Shown: piece by piece, positions 33,550 to 41,397 of the stretch
Layout: each line of letters begins with the position of its first letter
Numbering within the stretch: the first letter of the stretch is position 1
The notes under the pieces: model-generated
Databases searched by the model: none
What the model was told of the DNA's origin: nothing
What the model saw: only the letters and a program-made list of their open reading frames with translations
NCBI GenBank assembly: GCA_963785115.1
Contig: CAWATY010000007.1
Location: 1-64,000 of the forward strand
Direction: 5' to 3'
DNA from: JACCWP01 sp963785115
Lineage (GTDB): Bacteria; Actinomycetota; Actinomycetes; Propionibacteriales; Nocardioidaceae
DNA: 64,000 bases
Made by a program: the position numbers and the translations under genes

Positions 33550-33569
33550 CAGTGTCCATCGTGGTACTT
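33550..33569. promoter_or_regulatory. TetR operator between tetR and cupin genes
   Basis: CGTGGTAC-TTGA-GTACCACG, perfect 8-bp arms. A weaker overlapping half-palindrome (ATGGTAC-TGCA-GTGTCCAT) precedes it at 33541-33559. Placed 17 bases from the tetR start and 33 from the cupin start. Confidence 0.75.
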
Positions 33570-33602
33570 GAGTACCACGAAGGCTCTCTGGAGGCGCCCG
33601 CC

Positions 33603-34091
33603 ATGCCCGACCTCATCGCTCCCTCCCCGGCCATTCGTTCGGCGGACCAAGCCGCGCCGCGCTGGTTCTACGGCGGCGGGGTGCACCGTTGGCTGGCGAC
33701 CGCGGAGGAGACGGGCGGGACGTTCTTCCTCTTCTCCGACGCCATGGACGCCGGCAAGCGCACGCCGCTGCACACCCACCCCAGTGACGAGTCCCTGTAC
33801 GTCGTCGAGGGCGAGATCCTCGTGCACCTCGACGGTGCCGAGCACCGGGTCGGCACCGGCGGTTTCGTCCTGGCCCCGCGCGAGGTGCCGCACGCGTTCT
33901 TGGTCGTGTCCGACGCAACCACCCTGCTCACCCTGCACACGCCCGGCAGCTGTCAGGCGTTCTACCTCGGCGCGAGCGAGCCGCTCACCGACGACACCGA
34001 GCGGATCGTCGACTTCGACCGGGTGCGGGCGTCCGCGCACGAACACGGTGGCATCGAGATCCTGGGGCCGCCGCCCTTCGCCGCGGCCTGA
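33603..34091 (+). CDS. cupin-domain protein (quercetinase-like)
   Basis: 162 residues. Cupin motif 1 TPLHTHPSDESLYVVEGEIL contains the His/His/Glu metal ligands, and motif 2 APREVPHAFLVVSD has the fourth ligand His. It is of the size of single-domain dioxygenase-like cupins. ATG 33603. The cofactor and substrate are unknown, but the adjacent TetR and palindrome suggest an inducible enzyme for small aromatic or oxo compounds (inference). Confidence 0.8.
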   Translation: MPDLIAPSPAIRSADQAAPRWFYGGGVHRWLATAEETGGTFFLFSDAMDAGKRTPLHTHPSDESLYVVEGEILVHLDGAEHRVGTGGFVLAPREVPHAFLVVSDATTLLTLHTPGSCQAFYLGASEPLTDDTERIVDFDRVRASAHEHGGIEILGPPPFAAA

Positions 34092-34112
34092 CCTCGCCGG
34101 TAAGTTCCAAGC

Positions 34113-34460
34113 GTGCCCTCCTCCGCTGTCGAGACCGTCCGCGCCTCGTTCGATGCCTACATCGCCCAGGACCGCGCCGCGGCCGACGCGGTCCTCGCCG
34201 ACGACCTCGTGTTCACCAGCCCGCAGGACGACCACATCGACAAAGCGGCCTTTCTCGAGCGGTGCTTCCCCACTGTCGATCGACTGGCGTGGCAGCGGAT
34301 CGTCGAGCTCGTCCCCGTCGGCGACGACGGCGCCTTCCTGATGTACGAGTACGCGCTGAAGTCGGGCGACACGTACCGCAACGTCGAGCACCACACGGTT
34401 CGCGACGGGCAGATCGTCGAGATCCAGGTCTTCTTCGGCGGGCGGGTCCAGGACTCCTAG
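34113..34460 (+). CDS. SnoaL/NTF2-like protein
   Basis: 115 residues: VETVRASFDAYIAQDRAAAD, ADDLVFTSPQDDHIDKAAFL, MYEYALKSGDTYRNVEHHTV, RDGQIVEIQVFFGGR. The cone-shaped NTF2 fold with a final FFGG strand is clear. Such proteins are isomerases or orphan binding proteins. Starts at GTG 34113, 21 bases after the cupin stop, so probably co-transcribed. Confidence 0.8.
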   Translation: MPSSAVETVRASFDAYIAQDRAAADAVLADDLVFTSPQDDHIDKAAFLERCFPTVDRLAWQRIVELVPVGDDGAFLMYEYALKSGDTYRNVEHHTVRDGQIVEIQVFFGGRVQDS

Positions 34461-36190
34461 CGCTTGGCCATTGCTGCGCCGGAAGGGGCGGGGAGTCCTT
34501 CGATGCGGGCGAGCATGGACAGCCAGGCGGGGTGGTGGTCGGGGTCGTCTGGGTCCGGGGGGTGTGGGCTGGTGGGTGGGTCGGAGCCGGGTCCGAGGGC
34601 GGGTGGTGGGGCGGTCTGGTGGCGGCGGCCGGTGGGGAGGGTCCAGGTGATGTCTGGGGCGTGGGTGCGCAGGTAGTCCAGGCCGTCGGTGTGGGTGGTG
34701 TGGGCGAGGGTCTGCACGGTGACGGCGGGGTGGTCCTTGATCCGGTGGGTGCGCCGGGACAGGGCTTGGCCGTTGTGTGCGGTGGTGGGGCCGTGCAGGT
34801 GGTGGTCGGTGATGTGGTCGATGTCGGCGATGGTGCCGCCGAGGAGGCGGTCGTGTTGGTCGCGCCAGGTGGTGAACTGGCGCAGGGTGCCGGTGAAGCG
34901 GCGGGCGGTGGATTCCATCTGCAGCAGCCGGCCGTCGACGGGGTCGCACAGCAGCCGGCGGATGCAGGTCGCGCCCTCGGTGTGCTGGGCGGTATCGAGG
35001 ATCTCCTCGACCAGGTCGACCGGGATCGCGCCGTAGCCGCGGAGCAGGCCGGGTTCGCGGTCGAGGCCGAGGGCGGTGGCCGCGGAGATCACGATCTGCA
35101 GCTCGACGTTGACCGGCGGACCCGGCGGCCACTGCCGACCCGGCGGCGGATCCGGCGGATCCGGCGGGTCCGGGCTCGTGGGACAGCTGGGGAAGGTGTC
35201 CCAGCACGCGTGCTCGGGCGAGGGGTCGGACTCTTCGCGGACCGGTGGCGGTGTGCTGATCAGCCAGGGTTCGAGCCCGCGGGTGGAGCGCCAGTCCGGC
35301 TGCCCACACCCTTGGTCGGCTGACCGGCCGGCGAACTGCTCGGAGTTCTGCGCGCCGGTCTGACCGGAGTTCTGCCCGCCGGTCTGGTCGGCGGTCTTTT
35401 CGGAGTCCTGGCCGGTAGGCGCCGGCGACCTGCCCAGCAGGGTCTGGACGAACAGGTCGGCGCGCAGGGTGTTCAGGGAGCGGGGGTCGCCGGCGGATCG
35501 CTGTCCGCGGGCGTAGCGCTCGAGGTGTTGGTGGATGGCGAGTGCTTCGGCGGCGGTGAGGGTGGCGCAGATCTGGGCCATCCCCTGCCACGGGTCGGTG
35601 AGGCGCACGTCTCGGGTGCTGCGGGCGTAGGCGGCCCGTGCCGCAGCGGCGTCGGGGTCGACCTGCAGGACGCGGCGTTCGGCGGCCTTGGCCAGCTGGC
35701 CGGGCGTCATCTGCCGCCGGGTGGCCTCGTCGGCGAGCAGCGCGTCGACGCGTTCTTGGCGGTGCGGGTCGAGCACCGCGGTCGCGGTGACCACCCGGTT
35801 CAGTCCGGCCATCGAGACCCGGCCGGTGCCGATCAGCTCCAGCAGCCGGGGGTGGTGGTCGACCGCGGCGCGGGCGGTGTCGACCTTGGAGGTGGCGGTC
35901 ATGGTGGCCACCCCGAGGCCCTTGGCGACCTCGACCGCCACCGTGCGGCCGCGCAGCTCGGGCCGGACCTTCAGCCGGGCGTCGTCGGCGACCTGGGCGG
36001 TGTGCAGCGCGGCCAGGTCGCGGGCCTGCAGCTGCTGCGCGGTCTGCGCGAGGCGTTCCAGCGCCCCGACCCGGTCCACCAGCCCGGCAGTGCCCAGCGC
36101 ATCATCGGTGGGCTGGCCGATCAGCGCGGACAGCGCCGCCGGGTCGCACCCGGTGACCTCCGCGACCTGCTCGACGAGCCTTTCGAACAT
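34457..36190 (-). CDS. DUF222 / HNH endonuclease (13E12-type) protein
   Basis: 577 residues. The N-terminal DUF222 domain spans about 20-210 (LAQTAQQLQARDLAALHTAQ, VEVAKGLGVATMTATSKVDT, LTAAEALAIHQHLERYARGQ). A Gln/Asn/Ser/Thr-rich linker follows around 230-300 (GGQNSGQTGAQNSEQ). The C-terminal HNH region has CIRRLLCDPVDGRLLQ, then IADIDHITDHHLHGP and TTAHNGQALSRRTHRIK with conserved His and Asn. These multi-copy proteins are common in high-GC actinobacteria and sometimes contain inteins or recombine; their role is unknown. Convergent with the SnoaL-like gene, touching at 34457-34460. ATG 36188-36190. Confidence 0.85.
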   Translation of the reverse strand: MFERLVEQVAEVTGCDPAALSALIGQPTDDALGTAGLVDRVGALERLAQTAQQLQARDLAALHTAQVADDARLKVRPELRGRTVAVEVAKGLGVATMTATSKVDTARAAVDHHPRLLELIGTGRVSMAGLNRVVTATAVLDPHRQERVDALLADEATRRQMTPGQLAKAAERRVLQVDPDAAAARAAYARSTRDVRLTDPWQGMAQICATLTAAEALAIHQHLERYARGQRSAGDPRSLNTLRADLFVQTLLGRSPAPTGQDSEKTADQTGGQNSGQTGAQNSEQFAGRSADQGCGQPDWRSTRGLEPWLISTPPPVREESDPSPEHACWDTFPSCPTSPDPPDPPDPPPGRQWPPGPPVNVELQIVISAATALGLDREPGLLRGYGAIPVDLVEEILDTAQHTEGATCIRRLLCDPVDGRLLQMESTARRFTGTLRQFTTWRDQHDRLLGGTIADIDHITDHHLHGPTTAHNGQALSRRTHRIKDHPAVTVQTLAHTTHTDGLDYLRTHAPDITWTLPTGRRHQTAPPPALGPGSDPPTSPHPPDPDDPDHHPAWLSMLARIEGLPAPSGAAMAKR

Positions 36191-36424
36191 ACTTCCACTC
36201 TAACCCGCGGCACCGACAGTGGCGGCACTTTCCCCAACCAGAATTGACGAAACTCGACAACAATTGGCGTGAAGCGCTCCCTAACCCCACACCGCCGCGT
36301 GTTCCCCAGCTACCCAAAGCACAGAAAGGGCGCGGCGGAAGTTCGTACCACCGCGAGAGCGCACGTGATGGGCGCGGGCCTCGGCGCGGCGGAAGGGGTC
36401 GGATGAGCGGCGGGGGTGGAGCCG
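36191..36424. other. intergenic region, locally AT-rich
   Basis: Positions 36225-36345 are clearly less GC-rich than their surroundings (CCAACCAGAATTGACGAAAC, CAACAATTGGCGTGAAGC). This probably carries the promoter of the DUF222 gene. No gene is visible. Confidence 0.4.
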
Positions 36425-36706
36425 TCAGTCGGCGGCCGGCCGGTCGATCCGCTCCTGCAGGTGCACGCTGACGGTGTCGCCGGCCTCCTTGCCGATGGCC
36501 CGCCGGAGGTCCGCCTTCACCGGGAGCTTGTGGGTGCCGTCTCCCATCGCCATGAACGAGCTGCGGAAGTCGTGACCGTCGATGGTCCCGCGCACCTTCA
36601 CTAGCCCTCTGGTGCCGAAGTAGCTGACCGACTCCGGCCAGACCAGATAGGTCCAGCCGCCCTTCGCCGGACTCTTCTGCAGCGTCGCGCTGAACTGCTC
36701 ATCCAT
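36425..36706 (-). CDS. DUF1905 domain protein
   Basis: 93 residues: FSATLQKSPAKGGWTYLVWP, ESVSYFGTRGLVKVRGTIDG, HDFRSSFMAMGDGTHKLPVK, ADLRRAIGKEAGDTVSVHLQ, the small beta-barrel pattern of DUF1905, often linked to YdeI-type domains. ATG 36704-36706 follows GGGAGGAACC, a strong ribosome site, which fixes the start. Role unknown. Same strand as the histone-deacetylase-like gene, 64 bases downstream. Confidence 0.8.
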   Translation of the reverse strand: MDEQFSATLQKSPAKGGWTYLVWPESVSYFGTRGLVKVRGTIDGHDFRSSFMAMGDGTHKLPVKADLRRAIGKEAGDTVSVHLQERIDRPAAD

Positions 36707-36770
36707 GGTTCCTCCCGGGTCGTCCGTCCCCGACACCGGAGAAGACCGCCCCGGCCGCGAGAACTCATCG

Positions 36771-37841
36771 TCAGCCCAGCCCCGCCAGGCACGCCGCCAC
36801 CAGCCCGCCCAGCGACGGCGGGTGGTAGCCGCCCTCCTGCACGGCCACGGTCGGCACCCCCAGACCGGCCAGCAGGGTGCCGGCACGCAGGTAGCCGTCG
36901 GCGGTCACCAGCAGCGGGCTCTCCGGGTCGTCCGCGGCAGCGTCGACGCCCAGCGACACGACGAGGGCGGTGCACCCGAGGTCGGCCACCCAGCCGGCGA
37001 GCCGTTCGACCGCGGCGACCCACGGCCCGTCGTCGCTGCCGGGCGCGAGCGGCACGTTCAGGGTCGTGCCGTCGCCGTCACCGGTGCCGGTCTCGTCCGC
37101 GAAGCCCACGAAGTGCGGGAACCAGCCCGCCCCCGGGTCGACGTGCACCGACCCGTACGCCACGTCGCCGCGGTCGTAGAAGATCGCGGCTGTGCCGTTG
37201 CCGTGGTGCGCGTCGACGTCGACGACCGCGACCCGTGCGTGCCCCGCGTCGCGCAACGCCTGCGCCGCCACCGCCGCGTTGTTGAGGTAGCAGGAGCCAC
37301 CGTAGGCCGCCCGGGTCACGTGGTGACCGGGCGGGCGGCAGAGCGCGTACGCGACCGGCTCCCCCGCCACCACCAGGTCGACGGCGGTCAGCGCGCAGTC
37401 GACGGCAGCCCGGGCCGCGGTCCAGGTGCCCGCGCCGACGAGCGTCATCGTGTCGTAGCCGTACTGCCCGGCCCGCGCGTGCACCGCGGCTGCGCGACGC
37501 GGCGGCAGGCCGCCGAGCATCGCCTCGGTCGGGAAGACGTACGGCACCACCCGGTCCTGTCCCACCAGCTCGACGTACGGGCCGGCGCTCCACTCGTCGT
37601 GCACCGTCCGCAGGTGTTCGACGAAGTGCGCCTCGTGGACGGCGAGCAGCGCCGTGTCGTCATGCGGTTCGGCGTCGACGAGCCGGTGTCCCGCCTCCCG
37701 CAGCGCGGCCGCGATGACATCGACCCGCTCGGGCAGCTCGGTGCCCGGTGTCGGCACTCCCACCCAGACCTCAGCGCCGGGGACGTGCTCGCGGGTGCGG
37801 GCAGACCACACGGCCGGGACCGCGGCGGGGGTGGACGCCAT
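36771..37841 (-). CDS. histone-deacetylase-family amidohydrolase (acetylpolyamine hydrolase-like)
   Basis: 356 residues. Zinc-enzyme motifs: RPPGHHVTRAAYGGSCYLNN (HH pair), VVDVDAHHGNGTAAIFYDRG (metal Asp and His), GSVHVDPGAGWFPH, SLGVDAAADDPESPL (third metal-type Asp), and EGGYHPPSLGGLVAACLAGL. The family removes acetyl groups from polyamines, acetoin systems or small amides. ATG at 37839-37841 gives MASTPAAVPAVWS; an ATG four codons upstream is an alternative. Divergent from the DmpA-type gene with a 38-base gap. Confidence 0.85.
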   Translation of the reverse strand: MASTPAAVPAVWSARTREHVPGAEVWVGVPTPGTELPERVDVIAAALREAGHRLVDAEPHDDTALLAVHEAHFVEHLRTVHDEWSAGPYVELVGQDRVVPYVFPTEAMLGGLPPRRAAAVHARAGQYGYDTMTLVGAGTWTAARAAVDCALTAVDLVVAGEPVAYALCRPPGHHVTRAAYGGSCYLNNAAVAAQALRDAGHARVAVVDVDAHHGNGTAAIFYDRGDVAYGSVHVDPGAGWFPHFVGFADETGTGDGDGTTLNVPLAPGSDDGPWVAAVERLAGWVADLGCTALVVSLGVDAAADDPESPLLVTADGYLRAGTLLAGLGVPTVAVQEGGYHPPSLGGLVAACLAGLG

Positions 37842-37879
37842 GTTCGTCAGCATGGCAGCGGCTGGGGCAGGATGCCTGC

Positions 37880-38962
37880 ATGCCGCGGGCTACTGACTTG
37901 GGAATCAGGATCGGCCGGCTGCCGACGGGTGACACCGACTCGGTGCTCGACGTCGAGGGAGTCGGCCTGGGGCACGCCACGGTCTGGCGCGACGAGGCGT
38001 CGCCGCCCGAGGGCCGCGGCACCGCTCGTACCGGCGTGACCGTGCTGGTGCTGGCCGAGGACTCGAGGGAGCGTCCGGTACCCGTCGGCGGTGCAGTGCT
38101 CAACGGCATCGGGGAGTGCACGGGGTTCCTCACGGCAACCGAGTGCGGGCTCACCGACATGCCGGTGTTCCTCACCTCGACCATGCAGCTCGGTCGGGTC
38201 TACGACGCCGTGTGCGAGCTGGCCGTCGAGCGGGACGCGTACGTCGCCGAGGAGGTCATCATCCCGATCGTCGCCGAGTGCGACGACTCGTTCCTCAACG
38301 ACTGCCGGCGGATGCAGGTGTCCCGTGAGGACGTACAGGCCGCCTGGCAGGCGGCCCTCGACTCCCGAGGCACCGCCGTCGCACCACCCGAGGGAGCGGT
38401 CGGGTCGGGAACCGGCATGTCGTGCCTGGGATTCAAGGGCGGCATCGGCACCGCCTCGCGGGTCACCCCCGAGGGGCACACCGTCGGCGTGCTGCTGATG
38501 ACGAACTTCGGCGAGCGCGGACGGCTCACCGTCGACGGCGTGCCGGTCGGCCGGCTGCTCCCGGACGAGGCCGACCAGCGGTCAGCCCCGCCCGCCGGGT
38601 CGTGCATCGGCGTGGCGGTGACCGACGCCCCGGTCGACGGTGCCGGCTGCGAGCGGCTCGCGCGCCGGATCGGCCTCGGGCTGGCGCGCACCGGCTCCAC
38701 CGCGCACCACGGCAGCGGCGAGATCTTCCTCGCCGCCTCCACGGGACTGCGCAGCGACAGCGCAGGCCGGTTCACCGACGTCTCGCTGACCACCCGTGAC
38801 CTCGACCCGTTGTTCGAGGCCGTCGTCGACGCCAGCGAGGAGGCGGTGCTGAACTCGATGCTCGGCGCGCCGACGGTCGTGGGCCGTGACGGCAACACCT
38901 CCGAGGGGCTGCCGGCTGACGACGTGCTGCGACTGCTGGCCGAGCACGGGCGGGGCGCGTGA
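37880..38962 (+). CDS. P1-family aminopeptidase (DmpA/BapA-like)
   Basis: 360 residues, Ntn-like autoprocessing peptidase. N-terminal GIRIGRLPTGDTDSVLDVEG, VGLGHATVWRDEA; VGGAVLNGIGECTGFLTATE; GSGTGMSCLGFKGGIGTASR. The likely autocleavage and nucleophile site is TAHHGSGEIFLAASTGL, where Ser follows Gly as in DmpA (Gly249-Ser250). Family members cleave N-terminal D- or beta-amino acids and amides. ATG 37880. Its stop overlaps the start of the CocE-type hydrolase (GTGA), so both are co-translated. No signal peptide. Confidence 0.85.
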   Translation: MPRATDLGIRIGRLPTGDTDSVLDVEGVGLGHATVWRDEASPPEGRGTARTGVTVLVLAEDSRERPVPVGGAVLNGIGECTGFLTATECGLTDMPVFLTSTMQLGRVYDAVCELAVERDAYVAEEVIIPIVAECDDSFLNDCRRMQVSREDVQAAWQAALDSRGTAVAPPEGAVGSGTGMSCLGFKGGIGTASRVTPEGHTVGVLLMTNFGERGRLTVDGVPVGRLLPDEADQRSAPPAGSCIGVAVTDAPVDGAGCERLARRIGLGLARTGSTAHHGSGEIFLAASTGLRSDSAGRFTDVSLTTRDLDPLFEAVVDASEEAVLNSMLGAPTVVGRDGNTSEGLPADDVLRLLAEHGRGA

Positions 38963-40848
38963 CCCGGCGCGAGACCCGGGTGCCGATGGCCGACGGCGTC
39001 GAGCTGGCCGCGACCCTCTGGCTGCCCGACCCGGCGAAGGGGCCGCAGCCGTGCCTGCTCGAGGCGCTCCCCTATCGCAAGGACGACCTGACCTCGTCCT
39101 ACGCCGACGAGTACGAGCGGCTGCGCGACGAGTACGACTACGCCGTCTGCCGGGTCGACCTACGAGGAACCGGCTCGTCCGGTGGAGATGCGGTGGACGA
39201 GTACCCGCCGCAGGAGCAGGCCGACCTGGTCGAGCTGATCGGCTGGCTCGCCGAGCAGGAGTGGTGCAACGGCAACGTCGGCATGTGGGGCACCTCCTAC
39301 TCCGGCTTCAACTCGCTGCAGGTCGCCTGCGAACGACCGCCGGCGCTCAAGGCGATCTGCTCGATCTTCGCCAGCGACGACCGCTACAACGACGACGTCC
39401 ACTACCGCGGTGGCGCGTTGAAGCTGCTCGACCTCGTCGACTACTGCCACTACATGACCGCCATGTGCGCGCTGCCCCCGGTGCCGGCGGTGTGGGGTGA
39501 CGGATGGCGCGAGGAGTGGCGACGCCGGGTCGAGACGGTCGAGCCGTGGTTGCTGACATGGCTCACCGAGCGGGCCGACGGGCCGTACTGGCAGCGCGGC
39601 TCACTGCGCTCCGACTACACCCGGATCGAGTGCCCGGTGATGCTGGTGGCGGGGTGGGCCGACGGCTACCGCAACATCTCGTTCCGCACCCTGGCGGCGC
39701 TGCGCGACGCAGGGATCCCGACCCGGATGATCGCCGGGCCGTGGGCGCACGCCTCGCCCGCGTCGGCGATGCCCGGTCCGCGGATCGACCTGGTCCCCGA
39801 GATGGTCGCCTGGTGGGACCGCTGGTTGCGCGGCCGCGAGGACACCGGCGTCGACGTCGACCTGCACAGCGTGTTCGTCCGCTCGTCGACGCGACCGGCG
39901 CCCGACCTCGAGCACCACGAGGGGTTCTGGATCCGCGAGGAGTGGCCCACCCCACGGGTGTCGCAGCGGCTGCTCGAGCTCGATCCGCGACCGCCGCACC
40001 GGGGCCGGGCCGACACCGGCACCGACGCGTGGATCGACTGCGCCGGGCACCTGCCGTGGGGCCAGTCCGGCGACCAGCGCCTCGACGACACCTGCTCGCT
40101 CACCTGGGACCGCGATGCCGAGGGCATGGTGCTGATGGGCCAGCCGGTGCTGCGACTGCGGCTCGAGAGCGACCAGCCGGTCGCGAGCGTGTCGGTCAAG
40201 CTGTGCGACGTCTTCGCCGACGCGACGTCCGCGCTGGTCTGCCGCGGCTCGCGCGCGTTGCGCGATCTCGAACCGGGCGAGGTGCACGACGTCGAGGTGG
40301 TGCTGGACGCGTGTGCCTACTCCTTCGACGCCGGGCAACGGCTGCGCCTGTCGGTGACGAGCTCGGACTGGCCGAACACGGTCGCGCCACCCGCCCCCGT
40401 CACGCTGACCGTCCACGGGGCCGTGCTCGAGCTGCCGCTGTGGGCCGGGCCGTCGCCGCACCAGCCGCCGATCTTCCGCCCGGGATCGCCGACCTCGAAC
40501 GAGAGCCCCGACGGCGTCACCTGGCGGATCGAGCGCGACGTCGTGACGCGGGAGACCGCGGCGGTGATCGACCACGGCGACACGTACGCCATCCCGCACG
40601 ACGGCGAGGCGAGCGAGCGCTATCGCGGGCGGGTCTCGGTCGACACCAGGACGTTCGCGCAGCGCGCCGAGGGCGACGTCGACTACACCCTGCGCTGGAT
40701 AGGCATCGTCGCCGTCACCCGGTCCCGGATGGACCTGCGGATCGGGCCGGACGCGTACGACGTGACGATCGCCCTCGAGGCGCGGGAGGACGGGCCCGGC
40801 CACGAGACGATCGGCGAACGCCGCTGGCAGGTGCGGCTGCCGCGCTGA
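38959..40848 (+). CDS. CocE/NonD-type hydrolase (peptidase S15 family)
   Basis: 629 residues from GTG 38959. The alpha/beta core: VPMADGVELAATLWLPDPAK, CRVDLRGTGSSGGDAVDEYP, the nucleophile elbow VGMWGTSYSGFNSLQVACER (Ser in GTSYSG), the acid region ECPVMLVAGWADGYRNISFR, and a His in RMIAGPWAHASPASAMPG. The C-terminal jelly-roll (about 400-629) is the family's X-Pro dipeptidyl-peptidase-like domain. These enzymes hydrolyse cocaine-like esters, acyl amides or Xaa-Pro peptides. Coupled to the DmpA-type peptidase, which implies a common peptide or amide substrate. Confidence 0.85.
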   Translation: MTRRETRVPMADGVELAATLWLPDPAKGPQPCLLEALPYRKDDLTSSYADEYERLRDEYDYAVCRVDLRGTGSSGGDAVDEYPPQEQADLVELIGWLAEQEWCNGNVGMWGTSYSGFNSLQVACERPPALKAICSIFASDDRYNDDVHYRGGALKLLDLVDYCHYMTAMCALPPVPAVWGDGWREEWRRRVETVEPWLLTWLTERADGPYWQRGSLRSDYTRIECPVMLVAGWADGYRNISFRTLAALRDAGIPTRMIAGPWAHASPASAMPGPRIDLVPEMVAWWDRWLRGREDTGVDVDLHSVFVRSSTRPAPDLEHHEGFWIREEWPTPRVSQRLLELDPRPPHRGRADTGTDAWIDCAGHLPWGQSGDQRLDDTCSLTWDRDAEGMVLMGQPVLRLRLESDQPVASVSVKLCDVFADATSALVCRGSRALRDLEPGEVHDVEVVLDACAYSFDAGQRLRLSVTSSDWPNTVAPPAPVTLTVHGAVLELPLWAGPSPHQPPIFRPGSPTSNESPDGVTWRIERDVVTRETAAVIDHGDTYAIPHDGEASERYRGRVSVDTRTFAQRAEGDVDYTLRWIGIVAVTRSRMDLRIGPDAYDVTIALEAREDGPGHETIGERRWQVRLPR

Positions 40849-40876
40849 CTCTGCGACGCTGGCTCTGCGACGCTGA
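40849..40876. repeat. 14-bp tandem duplication
   Basis: CTCTGCGACGCTGG followed by CTCTGCGACGCTGA, directly after the stop of the S15-type gene. Short intergenic duplication with no sign of function. Confidence 0.6.
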
Positions 40877-40899
40877 CGACGGCGGCGTGGGGACGGCGC

Positions 40900-41331
40900 T
40901 CACTCACCCCGCGCGTCCGGCGGCCGCCGCATGCTCTTGGTGCGCGAACGGCGTTGCTTGCCGGCCAACCGGCGCTCGACCGATCCCCGGGACGGGCGGG
41001 TCGCCCTGCGCTTGCGGGGCGGCGGGGCGAGCGCCTCGTCCAGCAGCGCGACCAGCCGCTCCTCCGCGGCCCGCCGGTTGGCGAGCTGGGAGCGGTGCTC
41101 CGACGCGGCGACCGTGATCACCCCATCGACCACACGGTCGCCCAGTCGGCCCAGCGCCCGCTCGCGCAGCTGCTCGGGGACCGCCGACGACCCGGCGAGG
41201 TCGTACGAGAGCTCGACCCGCGAGTCCGTGGTGTTGACGCCCTGGCCGCCCGGCCCACTCGACCGGGAGAACCGCCACCGCAGCTCGCGCCGCGGGATCT
41301 CCACCCCGCGTACCCGCAGCCCCGACGTCAC
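40900..41331 (-). CDS. arfB: alternative ribosome-rescue factor (ArfB/YaeJ-like peptidyl-tRNA hydrolase)
   Basis: 143 residues. The catalytic GGQ motif is in WRFSRSSGPGGQGVNTTDSR, followed by VELSYDL and a C-terminal basic tail (PPPRKRRATRPSRGS, RRLAGKQRRSRTKSMRRP) that enters the mRNA channel of stalled ribosomes. No codon-recognition domain is present, as expected for ArfB. GTG 41329-41331 begins TSGLRVRGVEIPRRELRW. Convergent with the S15-type gene and divergent from the cyclase-ATPase. Confidence 0.9.
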   Translation of the reverse strand: MTSGLRVRGVEIPRRELRWRFSRSSGPGGQGVNTTDSRVELSYDLAGSSAVPEQLRERALGRLGDRVVDGVITVAASEHRSQLANRRAAEERLVALLDEALAPPPRKRRATRPSRGSVERRLAGKQRRSRTKSMRRPPDARGE

Positions 41332-41397
41332 ACCCGCGACGGTAGTCGGCGGCCGCATTCCGTCCCCGGCCCGCGCGCCGCTGTTAGCCTCCCTGCG

